The notes under the pieces were generated by a model. The model did not search any database and was not told where the DNA came from. It saw only the letters and a list, made by a program, of their open reading frames with translations. The position numbers and the translations under genes are program-made. A stretch of DNA of 64,000 nt from DATBMA01 sp036555105 (lineage in GTDB: Bacteria > Actinomycetota > Acidimicrobiia > Spongiisociales > ZC4RG35), in contig DATBMA010000031.1 of assembly GCA_036555105.1 (NCBI GenBank), positions 34,797 to 98,796 of the forward strand, in the 5' to 3' direction. Numbering within the stretch: position 1 is the stretch's first letter; the number at the start of each line of letters is the position of its first letter. Below, in pieces: positions 40,462-51,200 of this stretch.

Positions 40462-41294
40462 CAGGCTCCCTTGCCGTCGAGATACGTGGCCGTCGCCCGG
40501 TAGGCCTGGTCGATCCGCTCGCCAATCATGGTGAAGTCGGAGTACCTCAGCTTCGAGCGATCGGAGTATGGGGCGTCGGGCTTGCCGGTGGGGAGCACGT
40601 GGACGGTCACTCCCTCCGGCACGTGCTCCATATGGCGGAGGAAGCGGCCGCGCCGAGCAATCTCGAACGCCACCATGGCCACCTCCCACGGCTGGGTAGG
40701 GGCGGTCAGGGGATCGTCGATGTGTCCGACGTGGAGCACGTAGACCTCGGACGCCCCTAGCTCGAAGGCGCGCGATATGGGGATGCTGTTGACCACCCCA
40801 CCGTCGATGTAGTGGCTCCCACCAAGCTCCACCGGCGGCAGCAGGCCGGGAACTGCCGAGGAGGCAAGCACCGCGTCGACCAGGTTGCCTTGGTCGAACC
40901 AGTGCTCCCTCGCCAGCTCGATCGATGCGGCCACACATTGGAAGGTGACCGCGAGCTCGGCGAAGGTGCGTGCGCTGACGGTGTCCTCGATGATTCGACG
41001 GAGGGAGTCATTTGAGTGGATGTGGGTCCGCCGGCGGAGGGCGATCGAAGCTCGCCGCCACAGTGAGTCTTCGAATATCTGCTCGCGGGTCAGATGGCGC
41101 CAGGTCTCTTCCAGCCGGGCCACTCCCTCAGACGTGGGCCTTTCCGCTATCACCACCCCGTTGAACGCTCCGATCGAGGTGCCGACGATCAGGTCGGGGC
41201 GGAGGCCTCTCTCGAGCAAGGCCTTGAGCATGCCGACCTCGAATGCCCCGCGGTGACCGCCTCCCCCGAGGACGAAGGCGCGGCGATAGGCCAT
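40461..41294 (-). CDS. Patatin-like phospholipase
   Basis: A 277-residue serine hydrolase of the patatin/RssA group, acting on phospholipid or lysophospholipid. The oxyanion block is LGGGGHRGAFEVGML, the nucleophile is in VGTSIGAFNG (GxSxG), and the Asp of the catalytic dyad is in YIDGGVVNSIP. No signal peptide, so it is probably cytoplasmic or membrane-associated. TACCTT on the minus strand lies six bases before the ATG at 41294, suggesting leaderless transcription. The next gene upstream ends 23 bases away. Confidence 0.9.
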   Translation of the reverse strand: MAYRRAFVLGGGGHRGAFEVGMLKALLERGLRPDLIVGTSIGAFNGVVIAERPTSEGVARLEETWRHLTREQIFEDSLWRRASIALRRRTHIHSNDSLRRIIEDTVSARTFAELAVTFQCVAASIELAREHWFDQGNLVDAVLASSAVPGLLPPVELGGSHYIDGGVVNSIPISRAFELGASEVYVLHVGHIDDPLTAPTQPWEVAMVAFEIARRGRFLRHMEHVPEGVTVHVLPTGKPDAPYSDRSKLRYSDFTMIGERIDQAYRATATYLDGKGA

Positions 41295-41317
41295 CCGTTC
41301 AAGGTAGCCAGGGTCGG

Positions 41318-42388
41318 TCACATCCCGGGGATGTCGAACTCGTCGAGGTGAGTGGGCTCGTAGCCGGGGGGCGGCCACGGGCTCACTCCCTCCCGCTTCC
41401 GCACCTCGCCGATCCAACGGTCGATCTCCACCCACCACTTGAACAGCCAGTCGACCCGGGCTGATGGGTCATGGGGAATCTCTTCGGGAGCCAGCCGCCA
41501 GTATCGGGCGAAGATGGTCTTTGCCACCGGTATCTCGCGCCAGATCGTCTTCAACGACGTGAGATGCTCGACTCCGGTGTGGGCCACGAAGACCACGTCG
41601 GCGTCCGGGGCGGCGTCGATCGCGGCCAAGGCGCCGGCCGGGCGCGGTGGCATCAGGTGGGTCATGCGCTCGGCTTGCTCGGCTTCTTCCTCGAGGCCCT
41701 TCCTTCGCAGACTCGTGATCGCTCTCACCCGCCGTTGGGGGGTGACGTTCCCACCTTCGGGGAAGAGGATGAGGGCGTCCTGGGGACCCATGCCTCTCAC
41801 CAGCGCCCGGATCCTGGCTATGGGCTCCGTTCGGTCATTCGGGTTGGGGTCGATGAAGTAGTTCGGCAACCTCCGTCCCAGCGCATCGAAGAAGGGGACC
41901 AGCTGTAGGTCGCGCTTGGCCACGATCCGAGGGTTGCGGTGGAACTGATGGATCAGGACGTTGACGAGGAAGATCGAGTCGCCCGGACCTCCGTGGCGGC
42001 TGAAGACCAGCACCGAGCCGGGGCGGGGAGGCTGGGTCTCGAGCTCGATGCTGATGCCGAGATACCGCTGGACCGACTTCGACATCCCTCCTGTCCACCA
42101 GCCCAGCAGCCGGTAGTGCCAAACACGGAACCGTGGGCGTGAGAAGAACGCTCCGAAGCCGGCCGCAACCCAGAGGAAGAACAGGGCGGTCAGCCCGGCC
42201 GCCTCTCTGAACATGTAGGCGACGGCAAGAGCGGTGATCCGCCCGAGCCTCCACTCCCGCTTGCTGACCGAGAGGTCGTCGGCCAAAGCGATCACGAGCA
42301 GCAGTGGCGAGAAGAGGATGCCGAGCAGGGCCCCGATGTAGACGATCGGGGTCACGATCAGAAGTCGCACCCAGCGGGGCGGCAGCAT
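41318..42388 (-). CDS. PlsC-family acyltransferase
   Basis: A 356-residue membrane-bound acyltransferase. Two or three helices at the N-terminus precede the PlsC domain with motif I SRHGGPGDS (HX4D), KRDLQLVPFFDALGRRL, and motif III ILFPEGGNVTP. It would transfer an acyl chain to a lysophospholipid or related glycerol phosphate. AGGAGGAG lies immediately before the ATG at 42388. With the patatin and P-loop genes downstream it makes a lipid-remodelling group. Confidence 0.85.
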   Translation of the reverse strand: MLPPRWVRLLIVTPIVYIGALLGILFSPLLLVIALADDLSVSKREWRLGRITALAVAYMFREAAGLTALFFLWVAAGFGAFFSRPRFRVWHYRLLGWWTGGMSKSVQRYLGISIELETQPPRPGSVLVFSRHGGPGDSIFLVNVLIHQFHRNPRIVAKRDLQLVPFFDALGRRLPNYFIDPNPNDRTEPIARIRALVRGMGPQDALILFPEGGNVTPQRRVRAITSLRRKGLEEEAEQAERMTHLMPPRPAGALAAIDAAPDADVVFVAHTGVEHLTSLKTIWREIPVAKTIFARYWRLAPEEIPHDPSARVDWLFKWWVEIDRWIGEVRKREGVSPWPPPGYEPTHLDEFDIPGM

Positions 42389-42424
42389 CTCTCCTCCTGG
42401 CGCGAGGCTAAACAGCCGTCTGGG

Positions 42425-44398
42425 TCAGACCCAGGTTCGGGGGACTACCTCTTCCCAGTGGTGTCGGTGGACTACCTCGTCTCCGCTTCGAGCCTCGAGG
42501 TCGATGACCAGATAGAAGGCGTCGGCGTCACTTGTGATCTCCACCTGTCCGGTGGTTGCGACCTTCCAGTCGCCCCGCTCGAGCGAGGTCACGGCGCGGG
42601 CCCAGGCGCGGGTGGCGAGGGGGTCGACTGCATCGACGTCCAACTGGATGTCCTGGCGATTGGCATACACCAGGTGGTTGCGGGCCGGCTGCAGTTGCCG
42701 ATCGGCCACGGTCCGGCGCAAGGTCGTCTTGGTTCCGCGCGATTCGACGATCAGGTCGTGAACGTCTTCCTGGGTCTGCACGGGGCTGGTGCGGGCGGGG
42801 GCGACGGGGAGCTCCAGCGTGGTCTCCTCCGGGCGGCCAGGGACCAGCGGCAGTATCAGACTCGATCGAGTGGGATCGATCGTGAGCGTGACTGGTCCGG
42901 GCGGTGGCCAAGCCAGTGGGAAATCGGCTCCGGAGATCGCAAGCCGCAGGCGATGGCCCTCCGCCACGACCGCTGAGGTCATCCGGAGGGGGATGCTGAC
43001 CGACATCCCCTCTCCAGCCTGCACCAGGGCGGGGTCGCCGAGCCCGTTGCGGTGCGACAGGTTGAGGAGCCCGCGTGCCACCAGGCTGGCTTCACCGGTG
43101 GGGGTGACGTTGATCAGGCGCACCGCCACCTGCCCGTACGGAGCATCGACAGTCACGGACAGCTCCGCTCGGGGTGGCCCGAGGATCTCGATCGGCGCCT
43201 GCAACGGCTCGGACTCGAAGACGAGGCAGCTCTCGTCGTCGTCGGACGTGTCGCCAGATCCCCACATGGCGGTGTCCCATCCCGGGGCTGACGATCCGAC
43301 GGTCAATGGCCCTGCCCAGGCCGAATCCGTCTCCGGGCCGATCAGGTCGTGGTCGAGGGCCAGGATCCGCCACTCACGATCTCGGGGAGGCCAGGCGGGC
43401 TCGGCCCGCCAGTAACCGGCCGTCTCCCCCTCGACCGGGTCATAAGGGGGTGAGGTGCGGATGAACACCGAGAGGAGCGGATCGGCCGGGACTCCGTTGT
43501 CGTCCCCGCGCAGCCAGTGACCGAACCAGCGCTCCATCGCCCGAAGGTGGTCGAAGGTCGGCCCTGGCTCGCCCGAGGCCGGGCGCGAGTGGCCCCAGGG
43601 GCCGATGATCGCCTGCTTGGGGCAGTGGAGGGCCTCCAGCATCTCCAGCATCCCGTCGACGTAGCCGTCCAGCCAGCCACCGATCAACAGGGTTGGCGCA
43701 TCGATCGAGGCGTAGTCGCGACAAGGGGAGCCCTGCAGCCAGTAGTCGTCGCGCTGCTGGTGGCGGAGCCAGGTAGGGAGCCACTGCGGAGTGTCCCGCA
43801 GGCGCTCCCTCCAGCGTTCGAGCCACGGCTCGCCGACGATGTCCGGGTCGGGCGGCAGCGCATTCAAGGCGACCATCCCCACCGGCCAGTCGACTTGCTC
43901 GAGAAGGTGGAGGGCGCCGCCGTAGTAGTGGACGTCGCATGCGAACCGGTCGTGAGTGGCGTGCACGGGAACTATGGCGTGCAGCTCCGGCGGGCGCAGC
44001 ATCGCGGTCTGCAGAGCAGAGAAACCACCCCAGGAGATCCCCCACATTCCCAGGCGCCCCGTGCACCAGTCCTGAGCGGCCGCCCACCGCATGACGGCCA
44101 CCGTGTCCAGCTGCTCGCGGGCGACGTACTCGTTCTCGATGATCCCGTCGGAAGCTCCCGTCCCCCTTATGTCGATCCTGATGCCGGCGAAGCCGCGCTG
44201 GGCCAGGTACTCGAAGGTGATGAGGTCGCGGGCGAAGCAGTCGTCGTCCTTGCGGTATGGCACCGACTCCACCACCGCCGGGAAGGGCCCGTCGCCTGCG
44301 GCATCGGGAAGGTAGATGGTGAGGGCGATCTCGATTCCGTCGTCCATCGGCACCCGCACCCCGCGGTCCACCTTCACCGGGTAGAGATCGGCTCCCAT
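42425..44398 (-). CDS. CocE/NonD family S15 hydrolase
   Basis: A 657-residue alpha/beta hydrolase of the X-Pro dipeptidyl-peptidase/cocaine-esterase family. The catalytic core starts VRVPMDDGIEIALTIYLP and has the nucleophile in GMWGISWGGFSALQTAM; the acid/His lie further on (GWLDGYVDGML and GPWGHSRP). The C-terminal third is the jelly-roll PepX_C domain (EILGPPRAELSVTVDAPYGQ). It hydrolyses esters or peptides; no signal peptide. It starts two bases from the next gene's stop, so it is part of the minus-strand operon with the amine oxidase. Confidence 0.88.
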   Translation of the reverse strand: MGADLYPVKVDRGVRVPMDDGIEIALTIYLPDAAGDGPFPAVVESVPYRKDDDCFARDLITFEYLAQRGFAGIRIDIRGTGASDGIIENEYVAREQLDTVAVMRWAAAQDWCTGRLGMWGISWGGFSALQTAMLRPPELHAIVPVHATHDRFACDVHYYGGALHLLEQVDWPVGMVALNALPPDPDIVGEPWLERWRERLRDTPQWLPTWLRHQQRDDYWLQGSPCRDYASIDAPTLLIGGWLDGYVDGMLEMLEALHCPKQAIIGPWGHSRPASGEPGPTFDHLRAMERWFGHWLRGDDNGVPADPLLSVFIRTSPPYDPVEGETAGYWRAEPAWPPRDREWRILALDHDLIGPETDSAWAGPLTVGSSAPGWDTAMWGSGDTSDDDESCLVFESEPLQAPIEILGPPRAELSVTVDAPYGQVAVRLINVTPTGEASLVARGLLNLSHRNGLGDPALVQAGEGMSVSIPLRMTSAVVAEGHRLRLAISGADFPLAWPPPGPVTLTIDPTRSSLILPLVPGRPEETTLELPVAPARTSPVQTQEDVHDLIVESRGTKTTLRRTVADRQLQPARNHLVYANRQDIQLDVDAVDPLATRAWARAVTSLERGDWKVATTGQVEITSDADAFYLVIDLEARSGDEVVHRHHWEEVVPRTWV

Positions 44399-44400
44399 CG

Positions 44401-45558
44401 CTACACGAGGTAGTTGGTCGGCGGGTTGTCCATCGTGAGGACGGGCCGATCGGCGCGGAACCGATCACGTTCGATGCCCGGATCCTCACCACAGGCGAGG
44501 TCCACCAGGATCCGGCCGGCGGTGGGGGCGAACTTGAACCCGTGGGCCGCCCCAAGGCCGATGGCGGATCCAGGGATGCCGGGTATCTGATCCAGCACGA
44601 ACTCTCGGTCGGGAGTGAGGGTGTACAGGCAGGTCTTCTCGATCACGGCCTCGTCCCACCCCGACGGGATCAGGCCCTTCATGAAGTCGTGAAGACGCCG
44701 CGAATATGCGGGGTCGGGGTCGAATGAGCGTTGGTCTGCCTCGACCCGCCGGCCACCGACGTCCTGGCCGATCTTGAGCCCGCTGTCCTGGAGGCTGGGC
44801 AGCCCGTAGAAGCCGGGATCCCCCATCCAGATCCAGACAGGGAACCCGGCGGCGGAAAAGGCGGGGTCAGCCCGGTAATAGGAGACCTGTTCCTGGGTCA
44901 CCTCCAGGTTGAGGTGGCGGCCAAGCGAGGAGAGCAGTTGATTGGTCCAGGCATCGGCTGTCACCACCAGACGCTGGGTTCGTACCGTGTCATTCCCGGT
45001 TCGAACCTCGAACCCTCCTTCGAGTCGCCGCACGGCGCTGACCGGTGTGCCCGATCTCAACTCCGCCCCGCCGTCGACAGCCAGCGCCCGCATCGCCCTG
45101 GTAGCCAGGTCGGCGGCCACCAGACCACCATCGGGCTGGAAGAGCGTGATCACCTCCTCCTCGAGGAAGAACGCCGGAAAGCGGTCGAGCACCTGGGCCG
45201 GCTTCATCACCTCGTAGTCGACGGCTTCGGCCTCCATCGCCGCCTGGTAGGCAGAGAGGGACTCCGGCCCATCCGGGGGAAAGAAGTCCAATCCGCCGGT
45301 CTTGTAGACCAGCTTGGCACCCGCCTCCTGCTCGACTCGAGCCCAATCGGCGTAGGCGTGCGCGGCCAGTGCCACGTAGTCGCGGTGGTGATAGGAGTAG
45401 CGGATGATCCGGCTCCGATCTTCGGAGGCCCCCCGGGCATGTCCAAGCTCGAACTGCTCGAAACCGATCACGCCTTTCCCGAAGCGCCTGGCGCCCGATA
45501 GCGCTGCACCGCTTCCCCAGGCTCCGAGCCCGATCACCGCCAGGTCGTACGAGCCCAT
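44401..45558 (-). CDS. Monomeric sarcosine oxidase-like FAD protein
   Basis: A 385-residue flavoenzyme. DLAVIGLGAWGSGAALSGARR is the FAD fold and SRIIRYSYHHRDYVALA matches the MSOX/N-methyltryptophan oxidase group, including the Arg/His-rich substrate loop. LYTLTPDREFVLDQIPGIPG and AAHGFKFAPTAGRIL are the C-terminal family blocks. It would demethylate sarcosine or a related N-methyl amine. The usual flavin-linking Cys is not evident at the C-terminal position (AAHGFKF). ATG 45558 overlaps the stop of the methyltransferase gene (TGATG). Confidence 0.85.
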   Translation of the reverse strand: MGSYDLAVIGLGAWGSGAALSGARRFGKGVIGFEQFELGHARGASEDRSRIIRYSYHHRDYVALAAHAYADWARVEQEAGAKLVYKTGGLDFFPPDGPESLSAYQAAMEAEAVDYEVMKPAQVLDRFPAFFLEEEVITLFQPDGGLVAADLATRAMRALAVDGGAELRSGTPVSAVRRLEGGFEVRTGNDTVRTQRLVVTADAWTNQLLSSLGRHLNLEVTQEQVSYYRADPAFSAAGFPVWIWMGDPGFYGLPSLQDSGLKIGQDVGGRRVEADQRSFDPDPAYSRRLHDFMKGLIPSGWDEAVIEKTCLYTLTPDREFVLDQIPGIPGSAIGLGAAHGFKFAPTAGRILVDLACGEDPGIERDRFRADRPVLTMDNPPTNYLV

Positions 45559-46550
45559 CAAGCGTTGGCCTCATCGTGGTGATGCTGTTCATAGGCCGAC
45601 ATCGGCTTTCCTGCGGTGCGCCACTCGCGCTCCTCGGCGGTCACCTTCCCCAGCACCTGCGCCATTGCGCGGACATGGGCCTGGACCGAGCCACAGCACG
45701 ACCCGATGTAGGAGATGCCGGCGTCGCGGGCGTCGGCGGCGAACCTGCCAAGGTCCGCCCTGGGGAGTTGAAGTGGATCGAGAGCGCGCGGAAACTCGGG
45801 AAGCGCGGTGAAGTCCGGTCGTTCGTCGGTCGTTCGATATGCGGCGGGTTGAGCGGCGACGAAGCAATCGACGGCCGAGCGCATCTCGATGGCCACCGGC
45901 AGCTGCTGGGCCGGCCCGCTCAGGCAGTTCACCCCCACGATGTCGGCCCCGGCCGCCTCCAGTCGCCGGGCGCACTCGGCCGGTCCCGCTCCTTCGTAGG
46001 CCAGCGCCGGTGAGTTCTCGAATGACATCGTGACCATCACCGGCAGCCCCGTCCGCTTCGCCCGCTCCACGAACAGCAAGGCCTCACCCAGGTAGCCGAA
46101 GGTCTCGCCAATGAAGAAGTCGACCCCTCCTGCCGCCAGCTGGGTCTCGATCTGGCGGTCGAACAGCGCCCGCACGTGGTCGGCGGAGGTGGCGTCGTCC
46201 GGCTCATAGGCCCAAGTAAGGGAGAGATTGCCGGCCACCATGGCATCCCCCTCGGCAGCCACCTGGCGGGCGATCTGGACGGCCGCCCGGTTGATATCGT
46301 CGACCTTCCCAGCCAATCCCACGGTGGCGAGCTTGTCATCCGAGGCGTAGAAGGTCATCGTCTGGAGGACGTCGGCGCCGGCCCTGAGGAACTCTCGATG
46401 CAGGCCGGTCAGGGCTGCCGGGTTATCGATGACCACCTCTGGCGTGAAAGGCCCGGCCTGGACGAATCCTCGCTTCTCCAGCTCCAACAGGTAACCCCCG
46501 TCGCCCAGGACGGGTCCCGCTGCGAGCTTCTCCAGAATGCCTTCCGGCAT
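45558..46550 (-). CDS. Homocysteine S-methyltransferase (BHMT-like)
   Basis: A 330-residue TIM-barrel methyltransferase that makes methionine from homocysteine with betaine, S-methylmethionine or a similar donor. It shows GPVLGDGGYLLELEKRGFV at the start, IGETFGYLGEALLFVE, and the zinc cysteines in IVGVNCLSGP and YIGSCCGSVQAH. It is fused in translation to a sarcosine-oxidase-like gene, pointing to betaine/dimethylglycine/sarcosine metabolism: methyl transfer from betaine followed by oxidation of the N-methyl glycines. The last residues are His-rich. Confidence 0.88.
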   Translation of the reverse strand: MPEGILEKLAAGPVLGDGGYLLELEKRGFVQAGPFTPEVVIDNPAALTGLHREFLRAGADVLQTMTFYASDDKLATVGLAGKVDDINRAAVQIARQVAAEGDAMVAGNLSLTWAYEPDDATSADHVRALFDRQIETQLAAGGVDFFIGETFGYLGEALLFVERAKRTGLPVMVTMSFENSPALAYEGAGPAECARRLEAAGADIVGVNCLSGPAQQLPVAIEMRSAVDCFVAAQPAAYRTTDERPDFTALPEFPRALDPLQLPRADLGRFAADARDAGISYIGSCCGSVQAHVRAMAQVLGKVTAEEREWRTAGKPMSAYEQHHHDEANA

Positions 46551-46607
46551 GGCCTCACCTCCGGCCGGGGAATGTAACTGGGGCCAGGCCGGCCTCTCCG
46601 CGCGTGC

Positions 46608-48128
46608 TCAGCCGCTCAGGACGTACCAGGTGCCTTCGGCCGTGGAACGCTGGTTCACGTATCGCTCCAGGAGCATCTGCTCGATCTCGGGAGAATGCTC
46701 GGAGATGTAGGGCACATAGAACGTGGAGACATAGATCATGTCGGGGATCGTCTCCACCAGCTGGCTGTAAGCCTCTGCCCAGAGGTCATGGGTCCAGACC
46801 TCGGCGCCCCAGGAGTGAATCGAGATGGCGTAGGGGTTGCCGGTCAAATGCAGGATCAGGGGATCGCCGAAGACATACACGCTGCCTTCGTCCTGCAGCC
46901 GCTCCTCGAGGAAGTCGGCCTCCGGCTTGGCCTTCGCCCACGGTGTGTACGACTCCCCCCACACGACGGGGTCGAAACCGTGCTGGGCCATGCGGGTGAC
47001 GTCGGCGGCGAAGGCGGCGCCGTTGCTCCAGGCCAATGTCACCAGGGCCAGGCCCAGGAATGCCAGCTGCAGCCAGCGCGGAGCCCGCTCTATCAGCAAG
47101 TCCACCCCGACGCCGGCCAAGATCGCCAGCGGAGTGAGGATGACCAGATAGTGGTACTGCCACCACCAGTTCTGGAGGATGATCGTGATGAAGCCGGCCA
47201 CCACCCAGACCAGCGATGCGATGACCATCGGCCCGCGCCGCCACTTGGTGATGAAGCCCACCGCGGCTACCGCCGCCAACTCGCCCACGACTGCGAATTT
47301 CCTTGCGAACCACAAGGTCGAGCCCTGCACCCTCCTGCTGGCCGCCGCCAGCTCGCCGGGAACCGAGATCACATAGAGGGCGATTGCCCATGCCTCGTCG
47401 AGGCTGCCGATCGAGGACAGATAGGCAGCTGCAATGGCGATCGGGACGATGGCGCCGGCAACGATGGGGATGAGGAACTCGCCGAGGGCCCGGCCCCGGC
47501 TGCCTCTGCTCCCCCGGCTCAGCTCGATGACCAGAGCCGCCAACCAGATGGCCGCCACGATCGGCCCGAAGCTGATCTTGAACAGCACCGCCACCGACCC
47601 GAAGAAGCCTGCCCACGTCCTGCGCCAGCGTGTTGGCTCGGGCGCGTCCGGCGGTGAGAGGGCGAACCACATCGCCAGGAAGATCGGAAGCCCTGACAGC
47701 GCTTCCACCTGGGTCTGATGAAGGGGGCCGGTGGCGATGTAATAGAGGCCGACGGCCAGTGCCGGCACCGCCAGCCGTGCCCACATCGAACGCAAGTACC
47801 AGCGTGACGTGACGAAGAGCACTGCAGCGGTGCCGAGCAGCCACAGCGCCTCGAGGATGTGCACTCCCACCTCGTCGAATCCGAACAGCCGGCCCGCCAT
47901 CAGGAAGAAGTAGAAGATCAGCGGCTGCTTGGTGTCCCAGAGGTCCGAGTAGAGGGCTGCGCCATGGTCGATCTGGCGGGTGTAGACCATCCACAGTGCC
48001 TGGTCACCATGGAAAGGCGTCGGCAGGTTGACGAAGGCGACGGCCGCGATCCCCACCATGAGAGCCGCCAGCCACCAGATGGAACGGCGGGATCTGACGG
48101 GTGCGGGTGTGGTGACGGCGGTGGTCAC
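46608..48128 (-). CDS. GT39/ArnT-like membrane glycosyltransferase
   Basis: A 506-residue integral membrane protein with about eleven helices. After the first helix comes VNLPTPFHGDQALWMVYTRQ, with the acidic residue of GT-C type glycosyltransferases, then DLWDTKQPLIFYFFLMAGRL, characteristic of GT39/ArnT relatives. The external C-terminal domain carries no clear motif. It likely moves a sugar from a polyprenyl phosphate to a wall or lipid acceptor. The start is GTG at 48128. Confidence 0.8.
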   Translation of the reverse strand: MTTAVTTPAPVRSRRSIWWLAALMVGIAAVAFVNLPTPFHGDQALWMVYTRQIDHGAALYSDLWDTKQPLIFYFFLMAGRLFGFDEVGVHILEALWLLGTAAVLFVTSRWYLRSMWARLAVPALAVGLYYIATGPLHQTQVEALSGLPIFLAMWFALSPPDAPEPTRWRRTWAGFFGSVAVLFKISFGPIVAAIWLAALVIELSRGSRGSRGRALGEFLIPIVAGAIVPIAIAAAYLSSIGSLDEAWAIALYVISVPGELAAASRRVQGSTLWFARKFAVVGELAAVAAVGFITKWRRGPMVIASLVWVVAGFITIILQNWWWQYHYLVILTPLAILAGVGVDLLIERAPRWLQLAFLGLALVTLAWSNGAAFAADVTRMAQHGFDPVVWGESYTPWAKAKPEADFLEERLQDEGSVYVFGDPLILHLTGNPYAISIHSWGAEVWTHDLWAEAYSQLVETIPDMIYVSTFYVPYISEHSPEIEQMLLERYVNQRSTAEGTWYVLSG

Positions 48129-48235
48129 AGCGTCACGAGGAAAGCCCCCGGCGCGCTCCGTCTACGCCTGTTTCGCCGGGCATGCGGGCGACAATGTAAC
48201 CCGCAGCGGGCAGATTTCACCTGGTAACTCAGCGG

Positions 48236-51200
48236 TCAGAGGCCGTCGGTCGCCATGGCCGAGCCCAGCCCCAAGCCGGCGGCGATCGAGCGGGCGGCTT
48301 CGGAGTGGGTGGCGGCCGCGGCGGCGTCTCCACGATCCGAGTGGATGCGAGCCAGCGCCGAATGGCACCGCCCCTGCTCGGTTGGCATCTCGTGCCCGAT
48401 CGCCGACTCCAGCGCCGCCAGAGCCCAATCGAGCGGCCGGGTCTGGGCACCGAGCCCATGGTGGGCGAGGGCGAGCGAGCGGAGGGATTGAACCTGTTGA
48501 AGCGTGTACCCCTGTCCCCGGGCCATCGTCCAGGCCTGGTCGGCATGTTCGGCCGCCGCTCCGAATGCACCCTGGCGTCGGGCAAGCAACGACCTGCCGA
48601 GCGCTGCGGTCACCTCCATCAACCCTCCAAAGCCGGCCCCGCCGGAGTAGTGGTCGAGCAGGGCGTGGCTCTCTGCCAGCAGCTGGTCCTGGGCACAGGC
48701 AAGACCGAGGTAGGGAGTGGAGAAGTCCTGCATGTATCGCAGATCGCTCTCGTACGCCACTGCCAGGGCCTGGCGCATGTTGATCACCGCCGCTTCGTCC
48801 TCGCCGATGGTCGAAGAGACAATCCCCCGAACGAAGCTGACGTAGAAGAGGTCGAACGGCCGCGAGGCAGCGTCAGCAATTCGGCTCGCGGCATCGAGCC
48901 GGGTCATCGCCTCGGAGATCTGGCCCAGCCGTGCAAAGCATGTCGCCAGATGCCCGAGGGCGAAGACCGACCTGATCCCGGTCTGGCCATGCCGCTCGAA
49001 CGTCGCCTCCTGTGTCCAGAAGTCGACATCCGGTAAGAGGAGCTCGACTGCCAGCCGCGGTGGGCCACTGAACACATAGATCTGACTCAGGGCCAGCCTG
49101 GCTTCGGCCAGCCCCAGGCGCTCGCCGATCTGGGTGGCCAGTTCGATTGCCTCCTCCCCGGCCTGAACGGCCGGCTCCCTGATGCCCATCACGCTCAGGT
49201 GATACGCCTGCTGGGTGCGGACGCCGAGCAGGGCTGCTGGATCACCAAGGCGGCGGGCCAAGGCCTCGGCTTGGTCGAGGTGCTGTGTGGCAGCGGCGAA
49301 CGACGAGCCGGCCCCGCTCTGTGCGGGCCGGAGCCTGGTTCTCACCTCGATCGCTGCTCGCAGGTTGTCGTCGGTTTTGGGCAACTCGTCGAGGCACTCG
49401 ATGGCGAGCTCGAACAGCCTCACAGCCTCCCAATAGGCAACGCGGTCGAGTGCCCGCTCTCCGGCCGCTCGGGCATAGCGGGCGCCGGCCTCCCAGCTTC
49501 CGGCGGCGGCGGCATGTTGAGCCAGCAGCTCGAGGTGGTCTGTCCCGCCCCGCCAAGAGCTCTCCAAGGCGGCGAGCGCCGCCCGGTGCAGCTCTCTCCG
49601 GCGCGACGGGGGCAGCCCCGCGTAGGCGGCATCACGCACCAATGCGTGCTTCATACGGAATTCGGGGCTCCCGTCTGAGGCCTTCTGGTTGATCAGGTCG
49701 ACGTCACACAGCCGGCCAAGCGCTTCCTCGATCTCGCCGGCTGGGAGGCCGAGCATCGCCGACAGGATGTCCCCCGAGAACTCGGGCCCGACGACGGCGG
49801 CCGCCTGCAGCGTGCGCTTGGCGACCGGATCCAGCCGGTCGATACGGGCGGCGATGACGCTCTGGACCGTGTCGGGGATGTCGAACCCTGCCCCCGCAGT
49901 GGTCGAGCGGTAGGCCCCCCGCGTCCCCTCCAATGCCCCGGATGCCGCCAGCGCCCCCACCGTCTCCTCGATGAAGAGCGGTACTCCTCCAGTGCGGTCG
50001 AGGATCGCCCGCTCCAGGCTGCGAACGCTCGGGTCGTTACCGACCAGGCTGGCGACCAGGTCGGCAGCCTGGTCTCGCTCCAGGCCCTCCATCCAGATCT
50101 CCCGGTAGTGCCCGAGCCCGGCCCAGCGATGGGTGTGCTCTGGCCGGTAGGTGACAAGCAAGAGGATGGGCCGGGTGGCGATCGCGGTGGTGAGGTCGTC
50201 CAGCACTGCCTGGCTCTCCGAGTCCGACCAATGCAGGTCCTCAACCAGGATCACCACCGGGCGCTCTCCTGAGGGCATGGCCAGGGCCTCGATGATCGCC
50301 TCGCGGGTGCGGCGCCGCCTCAGGTCGGGGCCGAGCGACCGCCAGGCCGCGTCCTCGCTGCCGAACAGTGAGGTGAGAGCCGGAGCCAAGTCCGGCGACA
50401 GCCCAAGTCCGGCCACCCCGCGAGCGACATCGGCGGCGGTGGCCTCACTCGCCACGACTCCAAGCCGATTAGCCAGCAACGGGAGAAAGGGGGCATAGAC
50501 GGTGGTACCGCCATATGGCGAAGCCCCGGTCTCCAAGACCTCGAACTCGTCGCCGAGGGACTGCACGAATTCGTGAACGAGGCGAGTCTTTCCGACTCCT
50601 GGCTCTCCAACGACCGCCACGATCTGACCGCCCCCGACTTTGGCCCTGGCCGCCGCCCTCGCCAGTTGCGCGAACTCGACCTCCCTCCCGACAAAGGGGG
50701 AGCGGTTGGCGGCGGTCCGGCCCTCCCAGTCGTGCCGGCGGGGTCCGACGCCTTCCAGCGCAAAGAGAGCCAGCGGCTCGGCCACCCCGCGCACCTCCCG
50801 CATCCCCAACGGCTTCGCCTGCAGCCCAGCCCCGGCCAGCCTGAGCGTCGACTCGGTGATGATGATCTGGCCTGGCTCGGCCATCTGCTGTAGGCGGGCG
50901 GCCACATGCAGCGGCAGGCCGGTAGGACGGCCGGCTCGCACGTAGGTCTCTCCGGCATGGATGCCAACTCGCACCTGGGCTCGCCCCCCGGTGGCGATCG
51001 TTACCCCGGGAGGTATCTCGAGACCGGCCTCGCAGGCGCGCCTTGCGTGATCTTCAACCGACGTGGGGGCCCCGAAGACCGCCAGGATCCCGTCACCGAG
51101 CTCGTCCAGAGACGTCCCCCCGTACTGCTCCACCGCCTTCACCATCACCCTGATGACGGAGCCGATCAGGGCCGCTGCCTCCTCGGGGTCGAGGGACTCG

